A DNA stretch of 64,000 nucleotides from Nakamurella panacisegetis (GTDB lineage: Bacteria > Actinomycetota > Actinomycetes > Mycobacteriales > Nakamurellaceae), in contig NZ_LT629710.1 in the NCBI RefSeq assembly GCF_900104535.1, forward strand, positions 4,437,501-4,501,500, read 5' to 3'. The position numbers and the translations under genes were made by a program. Positions 46,455-54,113 of this stretch are shown here, piece by piece. Within the stretch, counting starts at the first letter, position 1. Every line of letters starts with the position of its first letter. The notes under the pieces are model-generated. The model did no database searches. It saw only the letters and a program-made list of their open reading frames with translations, and was not told where the DNA came from.

Positions 46455-48131
46455 ATGACCAACGGCGGAGCGAGCGGAGCGGCCGACCGGCTGCCCGGTG
46501 TGCTGGACTCCGTCGAACGGCGACAACTGTCCCGGCTGCGCCGATGGGGTACGGCCGGCGCCCTCCTGATGATGGTCGGGTCGACGTCGTCCTACGGTGC
46601 CGCGACCCCCATCCCGAATCCGGTCGACGGCCTGCGCATCGTCGGACTGCTGTCCCGGATCGCGGCGCCGACGCTGGCCCTGTCCTACTCCGGGATCGGC
46701 CTCGTGGTGGTCTGCTGGTTCATGATCGGGCGGCTCGCCGCCCCGGGCCGGGCGCGCCGGCTGTCGCGCACCCAGCTCACGCACACGCTGGCCATGTGGA
46801 CCGTGCCGTTCCTGGTCACTCCGCCGATCTTCTCCCGCGACGTGTACTCCTACCTGGCCGTCGGCGCGATGATGGTGCACGGCGACAACCCGTACCAGTC
46901 CGGCCCGTACCCCGCGCTCGGTGACAGCAACCCGCTCGCCCACCAGGTCGACCTGCGGTGGCAGTACACCTCGTCCCCCTACGGACCGGCCTTCCTCCTG
47001 ATCGCCAAGGCGGTGGTGCTGGTCACCGGCAACCACGTCGTCCTGGGCGTGCTCATCCAGCGCTTCGTCGAACTGATCGGCGTCGCGCTGATCGTGTGGG
47101 CCCTTCCCCGGCTGGCCCGACGTTGTGGCATCGACCCGGTCAGCGCCCTCTGGCTGGGCGCCCTCAATCCTCTCCTGCTGTTCCATCTGGTCGCCGGTGG
47201 GCACAACGAGGCGCTGATGATCGGCCTCATGCTGGCCGGTCTGCAGATCGGCCTGGCGGTCAAGGACGGCACGCCCCGCTGGTGGAGCGCCGACTCGGCC
47301 CGGATCGCTGCCGGGACCGCTCTGATCACCCTCGCCGCCGGCATCAAGGTGACGGCCGCCATGGCCTTGGCCTTCCTGGTCATCGCCCTCGCCCGCCGGG
47401 CCGGGAACCGTTGGTCGGATCTGTTCCGCTTCACCGTGCGGGCCGGCGCGGTGGCCGCCGCCACCTTCGCCGGGCTCACCGTCGCCGCCGGAGCCGGGCT
47501 CGGCTGGGTGCATGCGCTGTCCGCACCGGGCAGCGTGCAGTCGTTCCTTTCCCTGTCGACCAGCCTGGCCGTCGGCGCCGGTCAGCTCGGACTCCTGCTG
47601 GGGCTGGGCGATCACACCCAGGGCGCGATCGATGTCATGCAGCCGCTCGGAACGGTGGTCGGTGGCCTGCTGGCCGTCTACCTGATGTGGCGGTGCTGGC
47701 AGCGACGGATCGAGCCGATGCAGGGCCTCGCCCTGGGACTCGGCGCCTTCGTCCTGCTCAGCCCGGTGATCCAGCCCTGGTACCTGCTGTGGGCGGTGCT
47801 GCCGCTGGCGGCGTCGACCGGACTCTCCCGCTACCGCCGGATCGCCGTCTGGCTGACCACCATCTTCTCGGTGATCATCATGCCCAACGGGGCCACGATC
47901 CCGGTGTTCACCATCGTGCAGGCGGTGATCGTGGCCGCCGTGGTGGCCGGAGCGGTCCTGCTGCTGCTGCGTCGCACCGGGCTGCCCACGGCCGAGCCGC
48001 GACCGGGCGGCCTGCTCCATCCGGTCACCTCGACGCCGGCCCGGACGATCACCGCCGCAGTGATTGGCATCCCATCGGACAGCGCCGATACCACCGCATC
48101 CGCCGACGATCCCTACCATCGGGAAACGTGA
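46455..48131 (+). CDS. mptB: Polyprenol-phosphomannose-dependent alpha-1,6-mannosyltransferase
   Basis: This 558-residue GT-C membrane glycosyltransferase of the MptB type has about 12-13 hydrophobic segments. The first extracytoplasmic loop holds the catalytic acidic motif (PPIFSRDVYSYLAVGAMMVHG, near residue 135). The GGHNEALMIG and PYGPAFLLI segments fit the family. In corynebacteria and mycobacteria it begins the alpha-1,6-mannan core of lipomannan using polyprenyl-phosphomannose. The stop overlaps the next gene by 4 nt (GTGA), so it starts an operon with an ABC exporter and ctaA. ATG 46455 is leaderless by the -10 position. Confidence 0.87.
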   Translation: MTNGGASGAADRLPGVLDSVERRQLSRLRRWGTAGALLMMVGSTSSYGAATPIPNPVDGLRIVGLLSRIAAPTLALSYSGIGLVVVCWFMIGRLAAPGRARRLSRTQLTHTLAMWTVPFLVTPPIFSRDVYSYLAVGAMMVHGDNPYQSGPYPALGDSNPLAHQVDLRWQYTSSPYGPAFLLIAKAVVLVTGNHVVLGVLIQRFVELIGVALIVWALPRLARRCGIDPVSALWLGALNPLLLFHLVAGGHNEALMIGLMLAGLQIGLAVKDGTPRWWSADSARIAAGTALITLAAGIKVTAAMALAFLVIALARRAGNRWSDLFRFTVRAGAVAAATFAGLTVAAGAGLGWVHALSAPGSVQSFLSLSTSLAVGAGQLGLLLGLGDHTQGAIDVMQPLGTVVGGLLAVYLMWRCWQRRIEPMQGLALGLGAFVLLSPVIQPWYLLWAVLPLAASTGLSRYRRIAVWLTTIFSVIIMPNGATIPVFTIVQAVIVAAVVAGAVLLLLRRTGLPTAEPRPGGLLHPVTSTPARTITAAVIGIPSDSADTTASADDPYHRET

Positions 48132-49102
48132 CATCGCCGCCCATCGTCCCGAGCACCTCCGGGCTGACGAGACCCGACCGTCCGGGGCCGGACGACGCGA
48201 TCGTCGTCGACGGTCTGCATCGCCGTTTCGGCGACGTGACCGCGGTCGACGGCCTCTCGTTCCGGATGGCCACCGGATCCATCCTGTCGCTGTTGGGACC
48301 CAACGGGGCCGGCAAGACCACCACCGTGGAGATCTGTGAGGGCTTCACCCGGGCCGACGCCGGTCAGGTCCGGGTGCTCGGTCTGGACCCGTGGCGCCAG
48401 AGCGCGGCGCTGCGTCCGCGGATCGGCGTCATGTTGCAGGCCGGCGGGGCGCACGCGTCGGCCCGCGCCGGTGAGATGCTCGACCTGGTCGCCAACTGCT
48501 CGGCCAACCCGCTCGATCCGGCCGCCCTGCTCGACCTGCTGGGACTGACCCCGTCCGCCCGCACGCCGGTCCGGCGTCTGTCCGGCGGCCAGGTGCAACG
48601 GCTCAGCCTGGCCATGGCCCTGGTCGGCCGGCCCGAACTGCTGTTCCTGGACGAGCCGACGGCCGGCCTGGATCCGCAGGCGCGGCACCTGGTCTGGGAC
48701 CTGCTGCGGGCGGCCAGGGCGGACGGGGTCTCCATCCTGCTCACCACCCATCTGCTCGACGAGGCCGAGTTGCTCTCCGACCGGATCGTGATCGTCGACA
48801 ACGGCCGCTGCGTCGCGGCCGGAACCCCGGCCGAACTGACCGGCGGCGGGGCCCAACTGCGGTTCACGGCCAGCCCGGGGCTGGAGTTGGACGTACTGCG
48901 GTCGGCCCTGCCGCTCGGGTTCACCGTGGCCGAGACCGCGCCCGGACGGTATCTCCTGGAAGGCGACATCGCGCCCTCGACGATGGCCACGGTCACGTCC
49001 TTCTGCGCCCGGGTCGGGGTGATGCCGTCCGCGATGCAGGTCGGATCCCGTTCGCTGGACGAGGTCTACCTGGAGCTCACCGGTAAGGAACTGCGCTCAT
49101 GA
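48128..49102 (+). CDS. ABC transporter ATP-binding protein
   Basis: This 324-residue ATPase of an export-type ABC system has Walker A GPNGAGKTT, signature LSGGQVQRL and Walker B LLFLDEPTAGLD, with the H-loop in TTHLLDEAELL. A C-terminal region of about 90 residues is typical of the DrrA/CcmA group. GTG 48128 overlaps the mptB stop and its own stop overlaps the permease start (ATGA). It corresponds by position to Rv1458c. The cargo is unknown, but the location suggests an envelope component. Confidence 0.88.
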   Translation: MTSPPIVPSTSGLTRPDRPGPDDAIVVDGLHRRFGDVTAVDGLSFRMATGSILSLLGPNGAGKTTTVEICEGFTRADAGQVRVLGLDPWRQSAALRPRIGVMLQAGGAHASARAGEMLDLVANCSANPLDPAALLDLLGLTPSARTPVRRLSGGQVQRLSLAMALVGRPELLFLDEPTAGLDPQARHLVWDLLRAARADGVSILLTTHLLDEAELLSDRIVIVDNGRCVAAGTPAELTGGGAQLRFTASPGLELDVLRSALPLGFTVAETAPGRYLLEGDIAPSTMATVTSFCARVGVMPSAMQVGSRSLDEVYLELTGKELRS

Positions 49103-49899
49103 CCGATTCCACCGCCACCGGACCCGGACCGGTCTTCGCACCGGGAACGTTCCGGCCGGACCCCCGGCCGTCCGGCCGGTGGCACATGTTGCGGGCCGCG
49201 GCCGGCCTGGAACTGAAGATGCTGATCCGCAACGGCGAACAGCTGCTGCTGGCCGTCGTCATCCCGCTGGGCGCGCTGGTCGGACTCACCACCACCACCG
49301 TGATCAATCTGACCGCTCCGCGCGTCAACACGGTCACACCGGGCGTGCTGGCCCTGGCCATCATGTCGACCGCGTTCACCTCCCAGGCCATCACCACCGC
49401 CTTCGATCGGCGGTACGGCGTACTCAAGCGGCTGGCCGCGGCCGGCATGGGCAAGACCCTGCTGGTCGCCGGGAAGTGCGGCGCGGCGCTGGTCGTGATC
49501 GTGGCCCAGTGGGCGCTCCTCGGGGCCGTCGCCTTCGGCCTGGGCTGGCACCCGCGGGGCAACGCCGCCTGGGTCCCGGTGCTGGTGGTGCTGGGCGCGG
49601 CCGCCTTCATCGGGTTGGCGCTGCTGCTCGGCGGGACGTTGCGGGCCGAGGCGGTGCTGGCCCTGGCCAACGTCGTGTGGTTGGCCCTGGTCGTGGTGGG
49701 CGGGGTCGTCATCCCGCTGACCAAGGCGCCGGACTGGCTACGGATCGTCGGCGAGCTCACTCCGGCCGGTGCGTTGTCCACCGCACTCCGGGCGGTTCTG
49801 CAGTACGGGACGGCGCCGACGGCCGCGAGCCTGGCGGCGTTGCTGGTGTGGATCGCGGTCGGCTGGGGCGGCACCGTACGGTGGTTCCGATGGCAGTGA
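49099..49899 (+). CDS. ABC transporter permease
   Basis: This 266-residue protein of the ABC-2 (DrrB-like) type has six hydrophobic segments (LLAVVIPLGALVGL, GVLALAIMSTAFTSQAITTAF, GKCGAALVVIVAQWALLGAV, WVPVLVVLGAAAFIGLALLLGG, VLALANVVWLALVVVGGVVIPL, AALLVWIAVGWGGTV). The signature between segments, YGVLKRLAAAGM, is typical of ABC-2 permeases. It pairs with the ATPase before it and overlaps ctaA by 10 nt. It corresponds to Rv1457c. The substrate is unknown. Confidence 0.87.
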   Translation: MTDSTATGPGPVFAPGTFRPDPRPSGRWHMLRAAAGLELKMLIRNGEQLLLAVVIPLGALVGLTTTTVINLTAPRVNTVTPGVLALAIMSTAFTSQAITTAFDRRYGVLKRLAAAGMGKTLLVAGKCGAALVVIVAQWALLGAVAFGLGWHPRGNAAWVPVLVVLGAAAFIGLALLLGGTLRAEAVLALANVVWLALVVVGGVVIPLTKAPDWLRIVGELTPAGALSTALRAVLQYGTAPTAASLAALLVWIAVGWGGTVRWFRWQ

Positions 49900-50843
49900 C
49901 CGTGAACTCGAAGACCGGATCCGTCGCCCCCGCCACCGGATGGTGGCGGCGCTGGCCGACCGCGCGTGTGCAGCTCGTGCTGGGCTGGCTGGCGGTGATC
50001 GCCAACGGCGGGATCGCCGTCACCGGAGCCACCGTCCGGGTGACCGGTTCCGGGCTCGGCTGTCCCACCTGGCCGCAGTGCAGCCCGGGCTCGCTGGTGC
50101 CCGTCTCCCGGTCCGGTCTGGCCGCCTTCCATCAGGCGATCGAATTTACCAACCGAACTCTGACCGGTGTGGTGCTGATTCCCTCGCTCGGCATCTTCCT
50201 CGCTCTGCTGCTGGCTCCGCGTCGCCGTCCCGGCCTGACCCGCCTGGCTGCTGTGCTGCCCGGAGGCGTTCTGCTACAGGCGGTCTGGGGCGGGATCACG
50301 GTGCGCACCGGACTGGCCTGGTGGACCGTGGCCCCCCACATGCTGATCTCCCTCGGCCTGCTGTTCGTGGCCATCGTCGTGCTGTCCCGGATCGGCGAGT
50401 CGGATCGGCCGGCCGTCGCGGTGGTGCCGCGGCCGCTCCAGGTGCTGACCTTCGCCACAGTCGGCGTCCTGGTGCTGCTGTGCATGGCCGGAACGCTGGT
50501 CACCGCGGCCGGACCACACGGCGGCGACGCGGCGACGCCGCGCCTTGATCTGCCGGTGGAGTCGCTCGCCCAGCTGCACGCCGACCTGATGTTCACCTAC
50601 TTCGGCTTGCTGGTCGCGCTGTGCGTCGGATTCCTGGCCGTCAAGGCCCCGCCCCGCCTGATCAAACGGACCGTGATCCTGGTCCTTGTGACGGCCGCCC
50701 AGGGGTTGATCGGACTCGTCCAGTACGCCACCGGGGTTCCGGAGGCGCTGGTCGTCTCCCACGTCCTCGGGGCAGTGGTCCTGACCGCGTCCGCCGCCGC
50801 GGTGGCCATGGCCACCCGCGTCCGTCCGGTGCCGGATCACTGA
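49890..50843 (+). CDS. ctaA: Heme A synthase
   Basis: This 317-residue membrane enzyme converts heme O to heme A for cytochrome c oxidase. Its eight membrane segments form two four-helix halves with the heme-ligand histidines HQAIEFTNRTLTG and APHMLI in the first half and LHADLM and SHVLGAV in the second. The Cys pair in GCPTWPQC fits the disulfide of the first loop. ATG 49890 overlaps the permease gene by 10 nt. ctaB lies about 2 kb away on the opposite strand, separated by a GH20 gene. Confidence 0.92.
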   Translation: MAVTVNSKTGSVAPATGWWRRWPTARVQLVLGWLAVIANGGIAVTGATVRVTGSGLGCPTWPQCSPGSLVPVSRSGLAAFHQAIEFTNRTLTGVVLIPSLGIFLALLLAPRRRPGLTRLAAVLPGGVLLQAVWGGITVRTGLAWWTVAPHMLISLGLLFVAIVVLSRIGESDRPAVAVVPRPLQVLTFATVGVLVLLCMAGTLVTAAGPHGGDAATPRLDLPVESLAQLHADLMFTYFGLLVALCVGFLAVKAPPRLIKRTVILVLVTAAQGLIGLVQYATGVPEALVVSHVLGAVVLTASAAAVAMATRVRPVPDH

Positions 50844-52478
50844 GTGGTCGACGCGCCCACGCTCCTGCCCCGCCCGGCGACGATCCGCACGGTCGCCGGC
50901 GGATTCGAACTCACCGGTGACACCGCGATCCGGGCCACCGACGAGGTGCTCCCGACCGCCGAATGGTTACGGGACGCCCTGCGCCCGGCCACCGGGTTCC
51001 GATTCCCGATCGGCCCGGCCACCGGCACCGGCGGGGTGATCGAGCTGGGCCTGGATCCCGACCTGCCGGCGGAGGGATACCGGTTGGTGGCCGGGCCGGA
51101 CGCGGTCCGCATCACCGGCGGGGACGCCGCCGGGGTCTTCCACGGATGCCAGTCGCTGCTCCAACTCGTTGCCCCGGCCGTGTTCCGGCGGGCGAAGGTG
51201 TCCGGTGTGCGGTGGGCGCTGCCGGGCGTCGACATCTCCGACGTACCCCGTTTCGGCTGGCGTGGGGCCATGCTCGACGTCGCCCGGCACTTCATGCCCA
51301 AGCACGACGTCCTCCGGTTCATCGACCTCATGGCGATGCACAAGCTCAACGTGCTGCACCTCCACCTGACCGACGACCAGGGCTGGCGCGTGGAGATCCG
51401 CCGCTATCCCCTCCTCACCGAAACCGGTGGCTGGCGCCGGGCCAGCCAGGTCGGCGGGACGCCGGACGCCCCGACCGACGGCCGGCCGCACGGCGGCTTC
51501 TACACCCAGGACGATCTCCGCGAGATCGTCGCCTACGCCGCCGCCCGGTTCGTCACCGTGGTGCCCGAGGTGGATCTCCCCGGTCATTCGCACGCGGCGA
51601 TCGCCGCCTACCCGGCACTGGGCGTCACCGGCGCCGAGCTCGAGGTCGCCACCCGGTGGGGCGTCGACGTCAACGTGCTCAACACCGAGGAATCCACCGT
51701 CGCGTTCTATCTCGACGTGTTCGACGAGGTCATGGAGCTGTTTCCCAGCCCCTACATCGGCGTCGGCGGGGACGAATGCCCCAAGGACCAGTGGAAGGCC
51801 GATCCCCGCACGCAGGAACTGATGCGTACCCGCGGCCTGACCACCGAAGAAGAACTCCAGGCCTGGTTCGTGGGCCGGGTCGGGGCCCACCTGAACGCGC
51901 GCGGGCGCCGCCTCTACGGCTGGGACGAATTGCTGGAGGGGCCGCTCCCGGCCGGCTCGGTGATCGGCTCGTGGCGGGGCCTGACCGGCGCAGTCACCGC
52001 CGCGCGGCGCGGTCTCGACGTGGTGAGCTGCCCCGACGACCGGACGTATCTGGACTACCGCCAGTCCGAGTCGGCCGACGAACCGATCGCCGTCGGCATA
52101 CCGCTGACCCTGGAACGGGTCTACGGCTTCGACCCGGTGCCCGACGGGCTCAGTCCCGCCGAGGCGGCCCATGTCCTCGGCGGCCAGGGCAACATCTGGT
52201 CCGAGCACGTGGATTCCCCGCGCATGGTCGACTACTTCGCCTTCCCTCGGCTGTGCGCACTGGCCGAGGTGCTGTGGAGCCCGGATGCGCGTGACTTCGG
52301 GGATTTCAGCGCGCGACTGGCGGCCCACCTCGATCGGCTGGACGCGGTCGGGGTCGAGTACCGCCGGCCGTCGGGGCCACAACCGTGGCAAATGCGGCCC
52401 GGGGTGCCCGGACGGCCCTCCACCCTGGCCGAGCGCGACGCCCTCATCCGGGACGAGGTAGCGGGCATCCGGACCTGA
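50844..52478 (+). CDS. Beta-N-acetylhexosaminidase (GH20)
   Basis: This 544-residue glycoside hydrolase has a GH20b-like N-terminal domain (about residues 1-130) and a catalytic TIM barrel. The catalytic pair D310-E311 is in VGGDECPKDQW, with FGWRGAMLDVARHFMP and LHLTDDQGWRVEI before it. It releases terminal GlcNAc or GalNAc from chitin, peptidoglycan fragments or glycans. There is no signal peptide, so it may act in the cytoplasm on recycled muropeptides. GTG 50844 directly abuts the ctaA stop (TGA then GTG), so the genes are coupled despite unrelated roles. Confidence 0.92.
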   Translation: MVDAPTLLPRPATIRTVAGGFELTGDTAIRATDEVLPTAEWLRDALRPATGFRFPIGPATGTGGVIELGLDPDLPAEGYRLVAGPDAVRITGGDAAGVFHGCQSLLQLVAPAVFRRAKVSGVRWALPGVDISDVPRFGWRGAMLDVARHFMPKHDVLRFIDLMAMHKLNVLHLHLTDDQGWRVEIRRYPLLTETGGWRRASQVGGTPDAPTDGRPHGGFYTQDDLREIVAYAAARFVTVVPEVDLPGHSHAAIAAYPALGVTGAELEVATRWGVDVNVLNTEESTVAFYLDVFDEVMELFPSPYIGVGGDECPKDQWKADPRTQELMRTRGLTTEEELQAWFVGRVGAHLNARGRRLYGWDELLEGPLPAGSVIGSWRGLTGAVTAARRGLDVVSCPDDRTYLDYRQSESADEPIAVGIPLTLERVYGFDPVPDGLSPAEAAHVLGGQGNIWSEHVDSPRMVDYFAFPRLCALAEVLWSPDARDFGDFSARLAAHLDRLDAVGVEYRRPSGPQPWQMRPGVPGRPSTLAERDALIRDEVAGIRT

Positions 52479-52486
52479 GCTCCACG

Positions 52487-52503
52487 CCGTCCCGCTGGGA
52501 CGG
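52487..52503. terminator. Hairpin between convergent genes
   Basis: CCGTCCC and GGGACGG flank a 3-nt loop (GCT), exactly filling the space between the GH20 stop and the stop of the small gene on the other strand. It has no T-run on either side. It probably limits read-through in both directions. Confidence 0.5.
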
Positions 52504-52824
52504 TCAGCGGCCGGTGCCGGCCATCCTGATGCGATCGGCGGCGCTGACGGTGATCTTGCCCGTGCTCTCGCGGTCCCACTGACCGACGGACAGGCCCGCG
52601 GCGGCGCACACGGCACCGGCCTGTTCGAGGTCGGGGACGATCCCGTCGGTGAACGGGCCGTCGGCCGAGATGACGACGATCCGGACCCCGCGCCGACCCA
52701 TGTGGTTGAGCACCGCGGTGCCGCCGCCGCCGTGTCGGGCGATGAACGAGCGCAGGCCGGCGATCAACGAGGAGTGATCCGGCGCCGCAACCTCGGGCGA
52801 ATTCTTCTCCGGTGATGCGCTCAC
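52504..52824 (-). CDS. Small hypothetical protein coupled to ctaB
   Basis: This 106-residue soluble protein has no recognised family. A polar N-terminus is followed by SLIAGLRSFIARHGGGGTAVLNHMGRRGVRIVVISADGPFTDG, then a segment DLEQAGAVCAAAGLSVGQWDRESTGKI that recalls a short redox or nucleotide-binding region. GTG 52824 overlaps the ctaB stop by 4 nt (GTGA), so translation depends on ctaB and a role in heme A or oxidase assembly is possible but unproven. The open frame upstream is a shadow of ctaB. Confidence 0.65.
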   Translation of the reverse strand: MSASPEKNSPEVAAPDHSSLIAGLRSFIARHGGGGTAVLNHMGRRGVRIVVISADGPFTDGIVPDLEQAGAVCAAAGLSVGQWDRESTGKITVSAADRIRMAGTGR

Positions 52825-53810
52825 CGTGGCCACCCGACGACGGTCAGACCCACGGCGGCATCCACCGCCCAGGCGACGGAGATCGCGGTCAGATACAGAT
52901 TGGACAGGTGGAACAGCGTCATCGGAGTGGCCGGAACCCCGCGCAGGACCCGGAAGTGCAGGACGTGGGCGATGGCCAGGAAGGCCAGGCCGGCCGGCAC
53001 CGCGACCGCCGCGTAGATCCACGACGAGGCCGGGATCAGCAGCAACGAGCAGGCAACCATGGCCCACGAGTAGATGACGATCTGCCGGACGACGACCCGT
53101 TCGGGCGCCACCACCGGCAGCATGGGCACGCCGGCGGCGGCGTAGTCCTCGCGGTAGCGCATGGCCAGCGCCCAGGTGTGCGGCGGCGTCCAGAAGAAGA
53201 TCACGCCGAAGAAGACCCACGCCGGCCAGCCGATCCCACCGGTGATGGCCGACCAGCCGATCACCACCGGCATGCAGCCGGCCAGGCCGCCCCAGACGAT
53301 GTTCGCGCTGGTCCGGCGCTTGAGCCACATGGAGTAGACGAAGACGTAGAACAGGATCGCCGCGACGGCCAGCGCCGCCGCCTTCCAGTTGGTGGCCCAG
53401 GCCAAGAACCCGCAGGAGGCGACCCCGAGGAGCACCCCGAAGACCAGCGCGTGGCCGGTCGGCACCAGATGACGGGCCAGCGGCCGGGCCCTGGTCCGGC
53501 GCATCACGGCGTCGATGTCGGCATCGACCACGCAGTTCAGCGCGTTGGCGCTGCCGGCGGCGAGAGTGCCGCCGACCAGCGTGGCCAGCACCAGCCACAG
53601 CGTCGGGACCGAGCGCTGCGCGGCGAACATGGCCGGAATGGTGGTGATCAGCAGCAGTTCGATGATGCGGGGCTTGGTCAGGGCGACGTACGCGCCGACC
53701 GTGACCTTGAACGACCGGCCGGTCGCGGCGGCTTCCGGCGCCGTCGGCTCGGGCAGGACCACCGCCGGGTGCGCAGCGGACGACTCACCGGCGGAGGTCG
53801 GGAACGACAC
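52821..53810 (-). CDS. ctaB: Protoheme IX farnesyltransferase
   Basis: This 329-residue UbiA-family membrane enzyme adds a farnesyl group to heme B, making heme O for CtaA. It has about nine hydrophobic segments and the two Asp-rich prenyl-binding motifs: NCVVDADIDAVMRRTRARPL (the N-x3-D-x3-D motif, about residues 98-117) and YREDYAAAGVPML. KPRIIELLLITTIPAMF at the first segment is typical. GTG 53810 follows GGAGGT. It is divergent from tkt. Confidence 0.93.
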   Translation of the reverse strand: MSFPTSAGESSAAHPAVVLPEPTAPEAAATGRSFKVTVGAYVALTKPRIIELLLITTIPAMFAAQRSVPTLWLVLATLVGGTLAAGSANALNCVVDADIDAVMRRTRARPLARHLVPTGHALVFGVLLGVASCGFLAWATNWKAAALAVAAILFYVFVYSMWLKRRTSANIVWGGLAGCMPVVIGWSAITGGIGWPAWVFFGVIFFWTPPHTWALAMRYREDYAAAGVPMLPVVAPERVVVRQIVIYSWAMVACSLLLIPASSWIYAAVAVPAGLAFLAIAHVLHFRVLRGVPATPMTLFHLSNLYLTAISVAWAVDAAVGLTVVGWPR

Positions 53811-54113
53811 GCCTTACCTCCACATCAGCCGTACGCATCGCCATCGAGGCGGCGGGTTCCAGGTTCCCGCCCGGCCATCCTATGTGCTTCGACGCTGTGT
53901 AGTAGAACGGCCCGGCCGTGCCGCGCGGCACCGATCAGCCGGGCGGTGGCCGCCGGGTCGATCCCGCGGGCGGGAGCGGCGTCAGAGGTCCCGCGTGCGG
54001 GTACTAGGGTTTGGAACTGGAAAACCGCGTCACCTCCAGTATCGGGACCGCATGGTCCGACGCGCACGCAACCGCGGCCCATTAGGCCGCCCGGCCGAGG
54101 AAGGTCGCAACCT
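53811..54113. other. Divergent promoter region of ctaB and tkt
   Basis: This 303-bp spacer lies between divergent genes. A GAGGAAGG ribosome-binding site for tkt lies near 54097-54104, and GGAGGT for ctaB is just after 53810. TAGTAGAAC and TACTAGGG strings occur, but no -35/-10 pair at clean spacing could be defended. No other gene was seen. Confidence 0.4.

Noticed and set aside
52812-54113. N-terminal extension of transketolase by over 430 codons
   Set aside because: The extension is antisense to ctaB and has no domain; GTG 54114 has a good ribosome-binding site and the family N-terminus.
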